Source: Oceanospirillaceae bacterium
GTDB taxonomy: Bacteria; Pseudomonadota; Gammaproteobacteria; Pseudomonadales; Litoribrevibacteraceae
Length of the DNA stretch: 64,000 nucleotides
Assembly: GCA_015665455.1 (NCBI GenBank)
Contig: JADFAD010000014.1
Span: 83,242 to 147,241 of the forward strand
Direction: 5' to 3'
The notes below the pieces were generated by a model. The model was given only the letters and a program-made list of their open reading frames with translations, did not search any database and was not told where the DNA came from. Made by a program: the position numbers and the translations under genes. Positions 44,749 through 55,058 of this stretch are shown piece after piece. Numbering within the stretch: position 1 is the stretch's first letter; every line of letters starts with the position of its first letter.

Positions 44749-45711
44749 TTATTGACTCAGTTTGCTTGCCATTCGCTTATGGCAGCGACCTATCAGGTTA
44801 ATGGGCGCTTGGTCGTTTTTGTTGAGTGTGGCAGTGGTTGTTCTGACATTGACAGAGCTGATAAGTCCCCAGCTTTCTTCTCGTACCATTCGAACGACTT
44901 TTTCATCGATAACGACCACCCCATCTTGGCCTGTGGACGGTAAAATCATCCAAAACTGATGATCAGAAGAATGGAAGATCATATCGCCGGTACGCGTTAT
45001 TTTATCTAAAAATGAACTCAGCTTTATTAATACAGATGCAGCGCCTTCTTTACCTTCAAGCTCTTTCAGCTTGTGAAAGTCATCCAGTTCGATCAGCATG
45101 ATTGATAGTGCGTTTTTCGAGACTTTAGCGCGTTCTATTTCTTCCTGCAGCTGTTGTTGGAATACAGTGAAATCAGCAAGTTTCGTTGATGGATGAGCTT
45201 TGGCTGCTTTAAAGAGTTGTCGCGAGTGAATTTTACGGTGGTATGCAAATAAACCCGAAAACAAGAACATAAAGCTCAACCCTGATAGGGCTTGATGTTG
45301 GATGTTGATCAGTCCTGCATCGCTGCTTGCTGAGATTAGCCATGCAACAAAAATAGTGGACGCTATGGTTGCGGTTGCTAACGGTTGGGTTAGAAAAAGG
45401 AGCATGGGTAGGCAATACATCCATACCATGGTGGTGGAGTGAATGTACTCGATTTCATTAATTAAAATGACAGCAATGAGGATATACCCCGCCAAACTAA
45501 AGCGGTCACTGCCCTGTTCTGATCGACTCAGCCAGCGAATGGCGGCAAGAAGGGAGAACAGTAGACCGGCGGGGACATTGATCGATAACGCTGCGATGTA
45601 ACCTGCTAAAAATTGATGAATGCTGATCGTAATTAGGGTGATGCCTAATACGCTGTAGGCAATGGCTGTGATTCTATTTTGGACGGAGCGATCGAATAAT
45701 TCACGCTTCAT
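44749..45711 (-). CDS. Membrane protein with degenerate GGDEF domain, copy 1
   Basis: 320 aa. About six N-terminal TM helices (residues 12-165) are followed by a GGDEF-fold domain that keeps the core strand pattern (ALSIMLIELDDFHKLKELEGKEG). The signature GG(D/E)EF is replaced by SSDHQF, so diguanylate cyclase activity is not expected. It could bind GTP or c-di-GMP or act as a dimeric sensor. It overlaps the next similar gene by 11 bp. Confidence 0.8.
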   Translation of the reverse strand: MKRELFDRSVQNRITAIAYSVLGITLITISIHQFLAGYIAALSINVPAGLLFSLLAAIRWLSRSEQGSDRFSLAGYILIAVILINEIEYIHSTTMVWMYCLPMLLFLTQPLATATIASTIFVAWLISASSDAGLINIQHQALSGLSFMFLFSGLFAYHRKIHSRQLFKAAKAHPSTKLADFTVFQQQLQEEIERAKVSKNALSIMLIELDDFHKLKELEGKEGAASVLIKLSSFLDKITRTGDMIFHSSDHQFWMILPSTGQDGVVVIDEKVVRMVREESWGLISSVNVRTTTATLNKNDQAPINLIGRCHKRMASKLSQ

Positions 45712-46639
45712 GACAGCTTACCTGTTCTTCATTCGAGCAGCACAATAAGGCTGCGCGTGTTTTGCTGATTAAGTCTGAACTTGTGTCGCCAATGTTCAGG
45801 CTGGCAATGCCTGCTTTAAAAGGCGTTTCTTTAAATGCGTTCAGGGTCTGATTGAGTCTGTCGTGAATTTCTTCTGTCGTGGCATAAGGGTGGATGATTG
45901 CAATTTTACTGGCACTAAGATGAAAGATTTGATCAAACGGTCGGATGGTCTTTTCAATGGATGACTTTATCTGTGGCCAATCTATTTCAGACATGTTTTG
46001 CTGCGTGTTTTGGAAGTCCAGCATGCTGTAGCTTAATCCGCTGCCTTCACGTTCCGCGCGCTGGATTTCTCTTTGAAGGGAAGGTTTTAATTCTTGGCGA
46101 ACGTGCCAGCCTGTCTTAGGGTTTAATATGTCCAATGCGGCCAGTCGAATCATCATTTGGTCTTTGAGGAATGCCATCAATAAACAAAGTGCTGTTACTA
46201 GGATAAATGCAAGAAAGGTCGGAAGGGCGTTAGCACTGCTTGGCATCATCCAGAGCATGCTGAATATGCAGGCAGAGTAAATACTGATGGAAATCAAATT
46301 CAACCTGAATGACATGAAGTTTATTAGTAGGATGGGAATTAGGAATATCCACGGGGACAATTGAGAGCGTAATAAGAAAGGCACTACGACTGTTAAGCCG
46401 AATAAGGCAATAACAATGGAGACACCGCTTAACTCCCTTCCTTTTGATGGCTTTTGGAAGCTTAATAGAATAAGAATCGCCGTTAAGGGGATTGTTAGAA
46501 ATATGGACTGACCATTCAGTAAATTATCTGCTCGAATCAATAAAATAATTGAGAAAACAGTGATAATTATTGTCAGTGCTATAAAGGTTTCCAGTTTCTT
46601 ACTGGAGAATATTAATGTGTCGAATCCGGGCGTTTTCAT
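45701..46639 (-). CDS. Membrane protein with degenerate GGDEF domain, copy 2
   Basis: 312 aa and a probable paralogue of the downstream gene: about five or six TM helices (residues 15-165), then NPKTGWHVRQEL and SYSMLDFQNTQQ in the GGDEF-domain positions. The signature is LSASKIAII instead of GGDEF, so it is probably inactive. It is the first gene of a two-gene operon and diverges from proA. The two may form a heteromeric membrane sensor. Confidence 0.75.
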   Translation of the reverse strand: MKTPGFDTLIFSSKKLETFIALTIIITVFSIILLIRADNLLNGQSIFLTIPLTAILILLSFQKPSKGRELSGVSIVIALFGLTVVVPFLLRSQLSPWIFLIPILLINFMSFRLNLISISIYSACIFSMLWMMPSSANALPTFLAFILVTALCLLMAFLKDQMMIRLAALDILNPKTGWHVRQELKPSLQREIQRAEREGSGLSYSMLDFQNTQQNMSEIDWPQIKSSIEKTIRPFDQIFHLSASKIAIIHPYATTEEIHDRLNQTLNAFKETPFKAGIASLNIGDTSSDLISKTRAALLCCSNEEQVSCHEA

Positions 46640-46784
46640 TATTTTTAATAGTTGCTTAAAGGATTATGACTACTGAACATACAATCGTGAGCATAATACC
46701 GTTATAATGGTAGTATTTTCTGATGAACGCCAGTTTGGTGTAAGTAAATGTCAGTTGCAGATTGTTATCAGCTACGGAACATGA

Positions 46785-48041
46785 ATGGATATTAAAGCAT
46801 ATATGATCGAGCTTGGGCAGAGTGCCCGAGCAGCATCAAGAGTAATCGCTGCCGCTACGACGGCTCAAAAGAACAATGCATTGTTAGCAATGGCTGAAGC
46901 ACTCGAAGCTTCTCGTCCTGAATTAATTGCTGCAAATCATAAAGATCTTGAACGGGGCGCCCAGAACGGTTTGGATGCTGCGCTACTTGATCGACTTGAA
47001 TTGAACGATGCACGCATAGATACAATGATCGAAGGGTTACGTCAGGTTGCAGGATTGCAAGATCCGGTGGGTGAAATTACGGATATGGCATACCGTCCAT
47101 CCGGTATTCAGATCGGTAAAATGCGTGTACCTTTGGGTGTGATTGGTATTATTTATGAGTCTCGACCTAACGTGACAGTAGAAGCTGCCAGTCTTTGTCT
47201 TAAGTCAGGCAATGCGACTATTTTGCGTGGTGGCTCTGAAGCCATTGAGTCTAATCAGGCGGTAGCGAAATGTATTCGACAGGGGCTTGCCGCTGTTGGG
47301 CTACCAGATACTGCGGTACAGGTCGTTGAAACGACAGATCGTGCTGCCGTTGGTGAGTTGATTACCATGCCTGAGTTTGTAGACGTAATTGTCCCTCGTG
47401 GTGGTAAAGGCCTAATTGAGCGCATTAGCCGAGATGCTAAAGTTGCGGTCATTAAGCATCTTGACGGTATATGCCATGTTTATATCGATGATGATGCAGA
47501 CATAACAAAGGCAATCAATATATCCGTGAATGCAAAGACCCATCGTTATGGGACTTGTAACACGATGGAAACGCTGCTAATTACTGAAAGTAGGGTTCAA
47601 GAGCTATTGCCTGAACTTGTGTCTGCATACCAGAGTGCTGGCGTTGAACTTCGAGGCTGTGAAAAGTGCTGCGAATTATCAGCTGCATTTACTCTGGCGA
47701 CAGAAGAAGATTGGGCAACTGAGTATTTAGCGCCTATCTTGTCAGTAAAAGTGGTTGATGGAATGAACGAAGCAATTGCTCATATCAATAAGTATGGCTC
47801 TCACCATACCGATGCAATTGTGACTGAGAATTATACGAAAAGTCGTCAGTTCTTAATTGAAGTTGATTCGAGTTCAGTGATGGTTAATGCATCCACTCGT
47901 TTTGCCGATGGTTTTGAGTATGGGTTGGGTGCTGAAATAGGTATCTCCACCGATAAAATTCATGCGAGAGGGCCTGTTGGACTCGATGGTCTGACTTCTC
48001 AAAAGTATGTTGTGCTAGGTGACGGACATATCCGTCGTTAA
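46785..48041 (+). CDS. proA: Gamma-glutamyl phosphate reductase
   Basis: 418-aa NADPH enzyme, second step of proline synthesis. The catalytic Cys is C258 in [11 protein letters not shown]. Conserved [19 protein letters not shown] and [15 protein letters not shown] are present. A TATAAT at 46703-46708 probably marks the promoter. proB is not nearby, so the pathway is split. It heads the proA-rsfS-rlmH-mrdA block. Confidence 0.98.
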   Translation: MDIKAYMIELGQSARAASRVIAAATTAQKNNALLAMAEALEASRPELIAANHKDLERGAQNGLDAALLDRLELNDARIDTMIEGLRQVAGLQDPVGEITDMAYRPSGIQIGKMRVPLGVIGIIYESRPNVTVEAASLCLKSGNATILRGGSEAIESNQAVAKCIRQGLAAVGLPDTAVQVVETTDRAAVGELITMPEFVDVIVPRGGKGLIERISRDAKVAVIKHLDGICHVYIDDDADITKAINISVNAKTHRYGTCNTMETLLITESRVQELLPELVSAYQSAGVELRGCEKCCELSAAFTLATEEDWATEYLAPILSVKVVDGMNEAIAHINKYGSHHTDAIVTENYTKSRQFLIEVDSSSVMVNASTRFADGFEYGLGAEIGISTDKIHARGPVGLDGLTSQKYVVLGDGHIRR

Positions 48042-48064
48042 TTCATTATTGATTGAAGTGAACT

Positions 48065-48424
48065 ATGGACTCTGAGAGTTTAAAAGATAAAGTACTTGAT
48101 TTATTGGACGCTATTAAGGCAAAAGAAATTGTATGTCTTGATGTGAAAGAGCAAACCAGCGTTACTGATTATATGATAGTGGCCTCTGGTACGTCCTCTC
48201 GTCATGTTAAATCCATTGCGGGTTATGTAGGTGAAGAACTTAAGAAAGCAGGGATTAATCCTATTGGCTCAGAAGGTGAACAAGCTGCTGAGTGGGTGTT
48301 GATTGATTTTGGCGATGTTGTTTTGCATGTAATGATGCCGACAGCTCGTGAGTTTTATGACCTAGAAAAACTTTGGTCTGGTTTGACGCCTTCTTCAGAG
48401 CTGGATCAGCCTCAGGTTGATTAA
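48065..48424 (+). CDS. rsfS: Ribosome silencing factor RsfS
   Basis: 119-aa protein that binds L14 and blocks subunit joining when nutrients are low. GSEGEQAAEWVLIDFGDVVLHVM is split here as the GSEGEQAAEW and VLIDFGDVVLHVM hallmarks. It lies between proA and rlmH, the standard order. Confidence 0.97.
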   Translation: MDSESLKDKVLDLLDAIKAKEIVCLDVKEQTSVTDYMIVASGTSSRHVKSIAGYVGEELKKAGINPIGSEGEQAAEWVLIDFGDVVLHVMMPTAREFYDLEKLWSGLTPSSELDQPQVD

Positions 48425-48491
48425 GTTGCTGTAAAGATTACGGCTGGCTGCATTGGGTGGCTGGCCGTTGTTTCTATTGATAAAGGGATTT

Positions 48492-48962
48492 ATGAAAATA
48501 CGACTGATCGCGGTGGGCACTAAAATGCCGTCTTGGGTGACTGAAGGTTATAAAGAGTACGCTCGTCGTATGCCTTCTGAAATGTCTCTTGAGTTGTGTG
48601 AGATTCAACCCGGTCAACGAGGAAAAGGTCGAGATGTCGCTCGTGCTATGCAAAAAGAAGGCGATGCAATGTTGGCTGCTATTTCCCCCTCCGATTATGT
48701 TGTAGCGCTTGAAGTTAAAGGAAAGAACTGGACAACAGAACAGCTTTCCGGTCAGATGGAAAACTGGCGAATGAACGGGTGTGATGTTGCTTTATTGGTT
48801 GGTGGCCCTGAAGGGTTAGATCGACGATGTGTCGAAAGAGCAGACATTAAGTGGTCTTTGTCTCCGCTTACATTACCCCATCCTATGGTTCGATTATTGG
48901 TTTCTGAACAACTTTATCGTGGTTGGTCGATCATTACTAATCACCCCTATCATCGCGCCTAG
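48492..48962 (+). CDS. rlmH: 23S rRNA pseudouridine-1915 N3-methyltransferase
   Basis: 156-aa SPOUT methyltransferase. It shows [16 protein letters not shown], the SAM-knot VGGPEG and [14 protein letters not shown], and ends HPYHR as in E. coli RlmH. ATG 48492 has AAAGGG upstream; the frame from 48453 is too long. Confidence 0.97.
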   Translation: MKIRLIAVGTKMPSWVTEGYKEYARRMPSEMSLELCEIQPGQRGKGRDVARAMQKEGDAMLAAISPSDYVVALEVKGKNWTTEQLSGQMENWRMNGCDVALLVGGPEGLDRRCVERADIKWSLSPLTLPHPMVRLLVSEQLYRGWSIITNHPYHRA

Positions 48963-48972
48963 CAGGAGTTAG

Positions 48973-50853
48973 ATGCGTATGGATAGGCACTCCCTTCATG
49001 ACCATTCAAAATATTCTTCAATCTTCTTTTGGCGAGTCATTGTTGCTGTTTGTGTTGTTTTAGTCTTGTTGGGCGTTTTGCTCTCCAGAATGTATCAATT
49101 ACAAGTTGTTGAATTTCAAAAGTATCAAATTGCATCTGAAAAAAATCGAGTTCAAGTTGAGCCTATTGCTCCGACCAGAGGGCTGATTTTTGATCGTAAT
49201 GGTGTACTTTTAGCTAAAAATATTCCTAATTTTAGCCTAGGGATTATTCCTGAAAAAGTGGATGACCGTGATTCATTGATTGAAGACTTACGGTCGATTA
49301 TCGATATTTCTGATCGAGATATTGAACGGTTTGAGCGTCATTTAAAGGGACGCCGCCGCCCACTTGAGCCTGTCGCATTGAGAGATCGTCTGACGGAAGA
49401 AGAGATTGCTAGAATCGCTGTGGACTTTCATAACTACCCTGCAGTATCAGTGGAAGCAAAATTGGTTCGATCGTATCCTTTAGGTGCACCTTTCGCCCAT
49501 GTGATTGGGTATGTGGCTCGGATTAATGAAAGAGAGCTTAATCGACTGGATCCAATCAATTATCAAGCGACAAATCATATCGGTAAGCTTGGGGTTGAGA
49601 AATTTTATGAAACGTCGTTGCATGGAAAGGTAGGTCTGCAGAAAGTTGAGGCAGATGCGAGAGGACAGATTCTAAATGTCATCGAACGTATCCCTCCTGC
49701 ACCAGGTAAAAACTTAAGGCTTTCTCTCGATAGTCGGCTGCAAATAACGGCGAGTAAATTACTTGATGGTCGTCGTGGTTCGGTGGTTGCTATAGAACCT
49801 TCGACGGGTGGGATATTAGCTTTGGTGAGTGAGCCCGGGTTTGATCCAAACTTGTTCGTCTTGGGGATTGATCATCAGTCGTATAATGAGCTTAGAGACT
49901 CCAAAGCCAAACCGTTATTTAATCGAGCTTTAAAAGGTCAGTATCCTCCAGGCTCAACATTAAAGCCGATGTTGGGGATTGCTGCCGTAGAAGCGAAAGT
50001 AATGGATTGGAACTTTTCGATCATGGACTACGGCACCTATCAGCTGAAAAATGATAAACGTATTTACCGTGATTGGAAAAAAGGTGGTCACGGTCGAATG
50101 AATTTACATTCTTCCATTGTTCAGTCATGTGATACCTATTTTTATGAGCTGGCTTTTCGATTGGGGGTGGATCGAATGTCAGCTTTCTTGGCCAAGTTTG
50201 GTTTTGGTGATTTGACCAGTCTTGATATATCTGAAGCCCGTCGAGGTTTGTTGCCAACACGGCAGTGGAAGAAGGGTGCTAAAGGTCTGCCTTGGTTTCC
50301 TGGGGACAGCTTGAATATGGGGCTGGGGCAAGGCTTCGTTTTAGTGACGCCTTTGCAATTGGCTGCTGGTACAGCAATATTAGCGAATAAAGGTAAGTGG
50401 ATACGACCTAGATTGACGATGGAGGGAGATCTTGCCGAGGTCTCTGAAAAGCTTGCTGAAGATAATAAACATGCAGCTTCAAGAAACATCAAGTTGAACG
50501 ATGAGAAGAACTGGGATCTCATGTTCGATGCAATGAAGGATGTGATGCACGGCGCGAGAGGAACGGCACGTCGGTCAGGTTATAAATCGAAATATACAAT
50601 CGCCGGGAAGACCGGAACTGCTCAGGTTTTGGGGATTGCTCAGGACGAAGAGTACGATGAAACTAAAATATCAAAGTGGCATCGTGACCACGCATGGTTT
50701 ATGGGGTTTGCTCCATTAGAGGACCCTAAAATAGCCATTGCTGTCTTGGTTGAAAATGGAGGTGGGGGAAGCACTACCGCTGCACCATTAGGCCGAAAAG
50801 TGATGGATGCGTATTTATTGGGTGAGTATTTATCGGGAGATAGCATACAGTGA
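48973..50853 (+). CDS. mrdA: Penicillin-binding protein 2 (elongasome transpeptidase)
   Basis: 626-aa inner-membrane class B PBP that crosslinks peptidoglycan for rod elongation. There is one N-terminal TM (about residues 18-40), a pedestal domain, then the transpeptidase: S328 in PPGSTLKPM, SCD as the SxN motif, and AGKTGTAQV as the KTG motif. Length matches PBP2. It overlaps rodA by 4 bp. Confidence 0.97.
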   Translation: MRMDRHSLHDHSKYSSIFFWRVIVAVCVVLVLLGVLLSRMYQLQVVEFQKYQIASEKNRVQVEPIAPTRGLIFDRNGVLLAKNIPNFSLGIIPEKVDDRDSLIEDLRSIIDISDRDIERFERHLKGRRRPLEPVALRDRLTEEEIARIAVDFHNYPAVSVEAKLVRSYPLGAPFAHVIGYVARINERELNRLDPINYQATNHIGKLGVEKFYETSLHGKVGLQKVEADARGQILNVIERIPPAPGKNLRLSLDSRLQITASKLLDGRRGSVVAIEPSTGGILALVSEPGFDPNLFVLGIDHQSYNELRDSKAKPLFNRALKGQYPPGSTLKPMLGIAAVEAKVMDWNFSIMDYGTYQLKNDKRIYRDWKKGGHGRMNLHSSIVQSCDTYFYELAFRLGVDRMSAFLAKFGFGDLTSLDISEARRGLLPTRQWKKGAKGLPWFPGDSLNMGLGQGFVLVTPLQLAAGTAILANKGKWIRPRLTMEGDLAEVSEKLAEDNKHAASRNIKLNDEKNWDLMFDAMKDVMHGARGTARRSGYKSKYTIAGKTGTAQVLGIAQDEEYDETKISKWHRDHAWFMGFAPLEDPKIAIAVLVENGGGGSTTAAPLGRKVMDAYLLGEYLSGDSIQ

Positions 50854-51989
50854 AAGACTTTTCCCGAACGCTACCTGATGCCGAAGCGCATTTTAGTCGT
50901 AAATCGAGTATCTGGATTCGCCTGCATATAGACACGCCCTTGTTATTTTTACTTTTGGTTTTATCGTTTGGGGGTTTGTTTGTTTTATACAGCGGCAGTG
51001 GCGGCAGTTTAGATGATGTTTATAGACAAGGCGTTCGCTTAGGCTTAGGTTTAGCGGTTATGTTGTTTATTGCTCAATTTGATATTTCGACTATGCGCCG
51101 TTGGTCTCCTTATTTTTATGTGGTGGGGATTGGTTTATTAGTGGCGGTTTTATTGTTTGGTGTGGGGGCCAAAGGTGCCCAGAGATGGTTAAGTCTTGGC
51201 TCTATTCGTTTCCAGCCTTCAGAGATAATGAAACTGATTGTACCTATGATGGTGGCATGGTACTTGGCTGGAAAGAAACTTCCTCCTAAGTTTAAACATG
51301 TGTTTATTTCTCTTGTTGCTATTATTTTGCCTGTTGGTTTAATTGCTAAGCAGCCTGATCTTGGAACTTCTTTGTTGATTGGCGCGTCTGGTATTTTCAT
51401 TCTTCTGTTGTCCGGTCTTCGCTGGCGTATTATTTTTGGCTTTGTTGGTTTGGTCATTGCTTTGATTTATCCTTTCTGGCAGTTTGCTATGAGGGATTAT
51501 CAAAAGCAGCGGGTTTTGACGTTATTTGATCCTGAGAGTGATCCCCTAGGGGCAGGCTGGAATATTATTCAATCAAAAATTGCGATTGGTTCAGGGGGGC
51601 TGGACGGCAAAGGCTGGTTGAATGGCACCCAAAGTCATTTAGATTTTTTACCTGAAAGTCATACTGACTTTATTATTGCGGTTTTTGCAGAAGAGTTTGG
51701 CTTTTTTGGTGTGTTAGCTTTGCTCGGTTTATATCTTCTTATTGTATTTCGCGGTTTGTATATCGCGGTAAAAGCACAAGATACATATAGTCGGTTATTA
51801 GCGGGGAGTATTACTCTTACTTTTTTTGTCTATGTATTCGTTAATATAGGAATGGTGAGTGGGATATTACCCGTTGTTGGTGTTCCCCTTCCGTTGATAA
51901 GCTACGGCGGCACTTCAATATTAACATTGATGGCTGGTTTCGGCGTTTTAATGTCTGTGCATACGCATAGGAAATTACTGGCTAAATAA
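50850..51989 (+). CDS. mrdB: RodA, SEDS peptidoglycan glycosyltransferase
   Basis: 379-aa polytopic SEDS enzyme that polymerises glycan strands with PBP2. It has about ten TM helices and the family segments WLSLGSIRFQPSEIMKL, KQPDLGTSLL, FLPESHTDFIIAVFAEEFG and GVPLPLISYGG. It overlaps the end of mrdA, as usual for this pair. Confidence 0.97.
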   Translation: MKDFSRTLPDAEAHFSRKSSIWIRLHIDTPLLFLLLVLSFGGLFVLYSGSGGSLDDVYRQGVRLGLGLAVMLFIAQFDISTMRRWSPYFYVVGIGLLVAVLLFGVGAKGAQRWLSLGSIRFQPSEIMKLIVPMMVAWYLAGKKLPPKFKHVFISLVAIILPVGLIAKQPDLGTSLLIGASGIFILLLSGLRWRIIFGFVGLVIALIYPFWQFAMRDYQKQRVLTLFDPESDPLGAGWNIIQSKIAIGSGGLDGKGWLNGTQSHLDFLPESHTDFIIAVFAEEFGFFGVLALLGLYLLIVFRGLYIAVKAQDTYSRLLAGSITLTFFVYVFVNIGMVSGILPVVGVPLPLISYGGTSILTLMAGFGVLMSVHTHRKLLAK

Positions 51990-52076
51990 CAGTTTGAATA
52001 AACACTGTTTGTGATAGCTGTATGCTGTTCGGGTGGTGTGTTTATTGTTAATGGGTAACACCAGAAGGATTATTCG

Positions 52077-53066
52077 ATGGATCGTTTATTTTTGGTTATA
52101 AGTGCAGTGCTGAGTTTGATGGCTTCTACTGTTTATGCAGGGGATTATTCTGATCGTAAAGAAGCCAAAGAATTTATTTTAGAAATGGTTGAAAAACATC
52201 AGTTTGACCAAACGGCGTTAGAGAAAATTATAGGTAATGCCAAAAAGAAACAGTCGATTCTTGATGCAATTTCAAGGCCGGCTGAGAGAACAAAAACATG
52301 GGAAGAATATCGCCCTATGTTTGTAAATAAAACTCGAATTAATCGTGGTGTTGAGTTTTGGAATAAGAACAAAGCGACGTTAGCTCAAGCAGAGAAACTT
52401 TATGGCGTTCCTGCCGAAGTGATAGTCGCAATCATTGGTGTAGAGACAATGTACGGACGACAAGGTGGTTCCTATCGAGTGATTGACTCGTTAGCTACGT
52501 TGGCGTTTGACTACCCTAAGAGGCCTTTATTTAGGCGCGAACTTTCTTCCTATCTAATCATGACTCGCCAATACAACCTTGATCCTTTAAAAATCAAAGG
52601 TTCTTATGCCGGTGCTATGGGTTATGGGCAGTTTATTCCAAGCAGTTATTTATCTTATGCAGTGGATTTTGATGGCGACGGCTTAAAAGATATTTGGTCT
52701 AATCCTGTAGATGCTATTGGCAGCGTTGCGAACTACTTACATCAGCACGGTTGGCAGACTGGTGAAGCGGCTGTCAGTAGGGCTAGGGTGTCCGGTGAAC
52801 AGTTCCTGCCTCTAATAAACTCCACGCTGGAGCCTACGCACGCGTTAAATGAGTTGGCTGCTATGGACGTGTTTCCTGCCAGTTCTGAGGAATACGCGGA
52901 AACTAAAAAAGCGACACTGTTGAAATATAAGGGCCGTTTGGGCGCTGAGTTCTGGTTAGGGTTCAATAACTTTTATGCTGTTACTCGTTACAATCACAGT
53001 CGCTTATATGCAATGTCGGTTATTCAATTAAGCAATGAAATTGGAAAGAAGTTTGAAGATCAATAA
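52077..53066 (+). CDS. mltB: Lytic murein transglycosylase B
   Basis: 329-aa SLT family 3 enzyme that cleaves glycan strands. The catalytic Glu is E123 in IGVETMYGR, and GSYAGAMGYGQFIPSSY and DFDGDGLKDIW follow. The signal peptide ends VYAG with no lipobox cysteine, so this copy appears soluble rather than a lipoprotein. Its 3' end overlaps rlpA by 32 bp. Confidence 0.95.
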   Translation: MDRLFLVISAVLSLMASTVYAGDYSDRKEAKEFILEMVEKHQFDQTALEKIIGNAKKKQSILDAISRPAERTKTWEEYRPMFVNKTRINRGVEFWNKNKATLAQAEKLYGVPAEVIVAIIGVETMYGRQGGSYRVIDSLATLAFDYPKRPLFRRELSSYLIMTRQYNLDPLKIKGSYAGAMGYGQFIPSSYLSYAVDFDGDGLKDIWSNPVDAIGSVANYLHQHGWQTGEAAVSRARVSGEQFLPLINSTLEPTHALNELAAMDVFPASSEEYAETKKATLLKYKGRLGAEFWLGFNNFYAVTRYNHSRLYAMSVIQLSNEIGKKFEDQ

Positions 53067-53823
53067 AGTAATTGCTCCCAGATGGTTGGGAATCTGTTGT
53101 GTGCTTGCTACGTTCTTAGCCGGGTGTACAACACCCTCTCGTTATCATGTGGATAAGGATTATGGGCCTTCTGTTGATTTGGACATGTCTGAAGTTAAGG
53201 ATGTTGTGCCTAAATGGGAGCCGTATTCAGCAGGAGGAAATAAAACACCCTATACCGTTCTTGGTAAAACATATCATGTGTTATCAACGTCTAATAATTT
53301 TGTAGAGGAAGGTATCGCTTCTTGGTATGGCCATAAGTTTCACGGTCATTTAACTTCGAATGGGGAAACGTATGATATGTATGCTATGTCTGCAGCGCAT
53401 AAAACATTACCCATACCCAGTTATGTGAAGGTTAAAAATCTTGATAATGGGCGTACAGTTGTTGTTAGGGTCAATGATCGAGGGCCTTTTCATGAGGGAC
53501 GCATTATAGATTTATCTTATGCGGCAGCGTCTAAATTGGGTTACCACAATTTAGGTACAGCAAACGTTGCAATTGAGTCGATTGATTTTTTAGAGCCAGA
53601 TAGGTATGTCCAGATTGGTGCGTTCTCCAGTTTGGATAATGCTAAGAACCTTGCTCAAAAGATTGCTCTTTGGGGGGAGTTTGATTTCAGGATAAAACCT
53701 GAGAACGGGATCTATAAAGTACAGGTCGGACCTTTAAAAAATGCGAATCAGTCCCAAGATATGATGACCTTATTCAAAAGCAATGGTATCTTGCAGCCAT
53801 TAGTGGTATTTGATCAGATTTAA
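53035..53823 (+). CDS. rlpA: RlpA, septal/tip lytic transglycosylase lipoprotein
   Basis: 262-aa lipoprotein (lipobox FLAGC). It has a DPBB domain (EGIASWYGHKFHGHLTSNGE, then VNDRGPFHEGRIIDLS) and a C-terminal SPOR domain that binds denuded glycans (YVQIGAFSSLDNA, YKVQVGPL). ATG 53035 lies inside mltB; a TTG at 53053 is a possible later start. The order mltB-rlpA-dacA is conserved. Confidence 0.94.
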   Translation: MKLERSLKINKVIAPRWLGICCVLATFLAGCTTPSRYHVDKDYGPSVDLDMSEVKDVVPKWEPYSAGGNKTPYTVLGKTYHVLSTSNNFVEEGIASWYGHKFHGHLTSNGETYDMYAMSAAHKTLPIPSYVKVKNLDNGRTVVVRVNDRGPFHEGRIIDLSYAAASKLGYHNLGTANVAIESIDFLEPDRYVQIGAFSSLDNAKNLAQKIALWGEFDFRIKPENGIYKVQVGPLKNANQSQDMMTLFKSNGILQPLVVFDQI

Positions 53824-53894
53824 CAAGATGAAATTTAGTTAGCCGCACTTATTGTGCATATTATTAAAGTCACCGGGTAAATATTTAAGCAGCT

Positions 53895-55058
53895 ATGAAA
53901 ATGATTTTTCGTAATTTTATTGTAACTTTTATATCTTCTATTTTGTTGGTTTCTCAAGCAAATGCTGAAGCACCTCTTATTCCTGCTCCACCTCAGTTGG
54001 CTGCCAGTGCTTATATATTATTAGATGCTAAGAGTGGAAAAATTTTAGTTGAGAAAAACTCGGATGAGAGAGTACCTCCTGCGAGCCTTACTAAGATGAT
54101 GACCAGTTATATTGCGGTTGAAGAAGTTCAGCGTGGAAACGTTGGACTAAATGATGAAGTCCTCATTAGTGAGAAAGCTTGGCGTATGCCAGGTTCTAGA
54201 ATGTTTATTGAGGTAGGGAAGAAAGTTAAGGTTGAAGATCTACTAAGAGGCATAATTATTCAATCTGGTAATGATGCCAGTGTAGCGATGGCTGAGCATG
54301 TTGCTGGTTCTGAAGCGGGCTTTGCAGATTTAATGAATCAATACGTTTCTCAAATGGGGATGACGAATACCCATTTTATGAACGCTACTGGCCTACCGAG
54401 TGCTGACCATTACGCTTCTGCGCGTGATTTAGCTGTCTTAGCTGAACGAACTATTAATGATCATCCTGATTATTATGGGATTTATTCAGAGAAGGTTTTT
54501 ACGTTTAACGGTATCGAGCAACCAAATAGAAATCGCTTGTTATGGCGAGATGCAACAGTGGACGGCTTGAAAACTGGCCATACCAATGAAGCAGGTTATT
54601 GTTTGGTTGCTTCAGCTAAGAAAGATGGGATGCGTTTGATCTCCGTGGTCCTTGGGACTCGCAGTGAAGAGGCTCGAGCACGAGAAACCCAAAAGTTGCT
54701 TAATTATGGTTTTAGATACTTCGAGACCATGTCCCTATATGAGGCGGGCGCAGAACTAACGCGTAATCCTTTATGGAAAGGCCTTCAGGACCAAGTTTCT
54801 TTGGGTGTGCTTGAAGACATTGTTATTACTGTTCCTCGTGGAAGCCGTAAGCTAGTTGAAGCCAAGCTTGAAGTGGACAGCATCATTGAAGCGCCTGTAA
54901 CTCAGGGGCAAGAACTTGGTCAATTGAAGATCACGCTTAACGGGGAAACATTGGTTGAAAAACCTCTGTTGGCACTTAAAGCTGTTGAAGAGGCTGGATT
55001 CTTTGCTCGCCTTTGGGATTCTATTAAGCTCTTCTTTATTGGTTTGTTTGGAAGTTAA
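53895..55058 (+). CDS. dacA: D-alanyl-D-alanine carboxypeptidase (PBP5/6)
   Basis: 387-aa low-molecular-weight PBP that trims pentapeptides. A signal peptide (cleavage after ANA) is followed by S64 in PPASLTKMM, SGN in IQSGNDASVA and LKTGHTNEAG. A beta-rich domain and an amphipathic C-terminal anchor (FARLWDSIKLFFIGLFG) close it. The start of dat overlaps the stop by 1 bp. Confidence 0.97.
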   Translation: MKMIFRNFIVTFISSILLVSQANAEAPLIPAPPQLAASAYILLDAKSGKILVEKNSDERVPPASLTKMMTSYIAVEEVQRGNVGLNDEVLISEKAWRMPGSRMFIEVGKKVKVEDLLRGIIIQSGNDASVAMAEHVAGSEAGFADLMNQYVSQMGMTNTHFMNATGLPSADHYASARDLAVLAERTINDHPDYYGIYSEKVFTFNGIEQPNRNRLLWRDATVDGLKTGHTNEAGYCLVASAKKDGMRLISVVLGTRSEEARARETQKLLNYGFRYFETMSLYEAGAELTRNPLWKGLQDQVSLGVLEDIVITVPRGSRKLVEAKLEVDSIIEAPVTQGQELGQLKITLNGETLVEKPLLALKAVEEAGFFARLWDSIKLFFIGLFGS

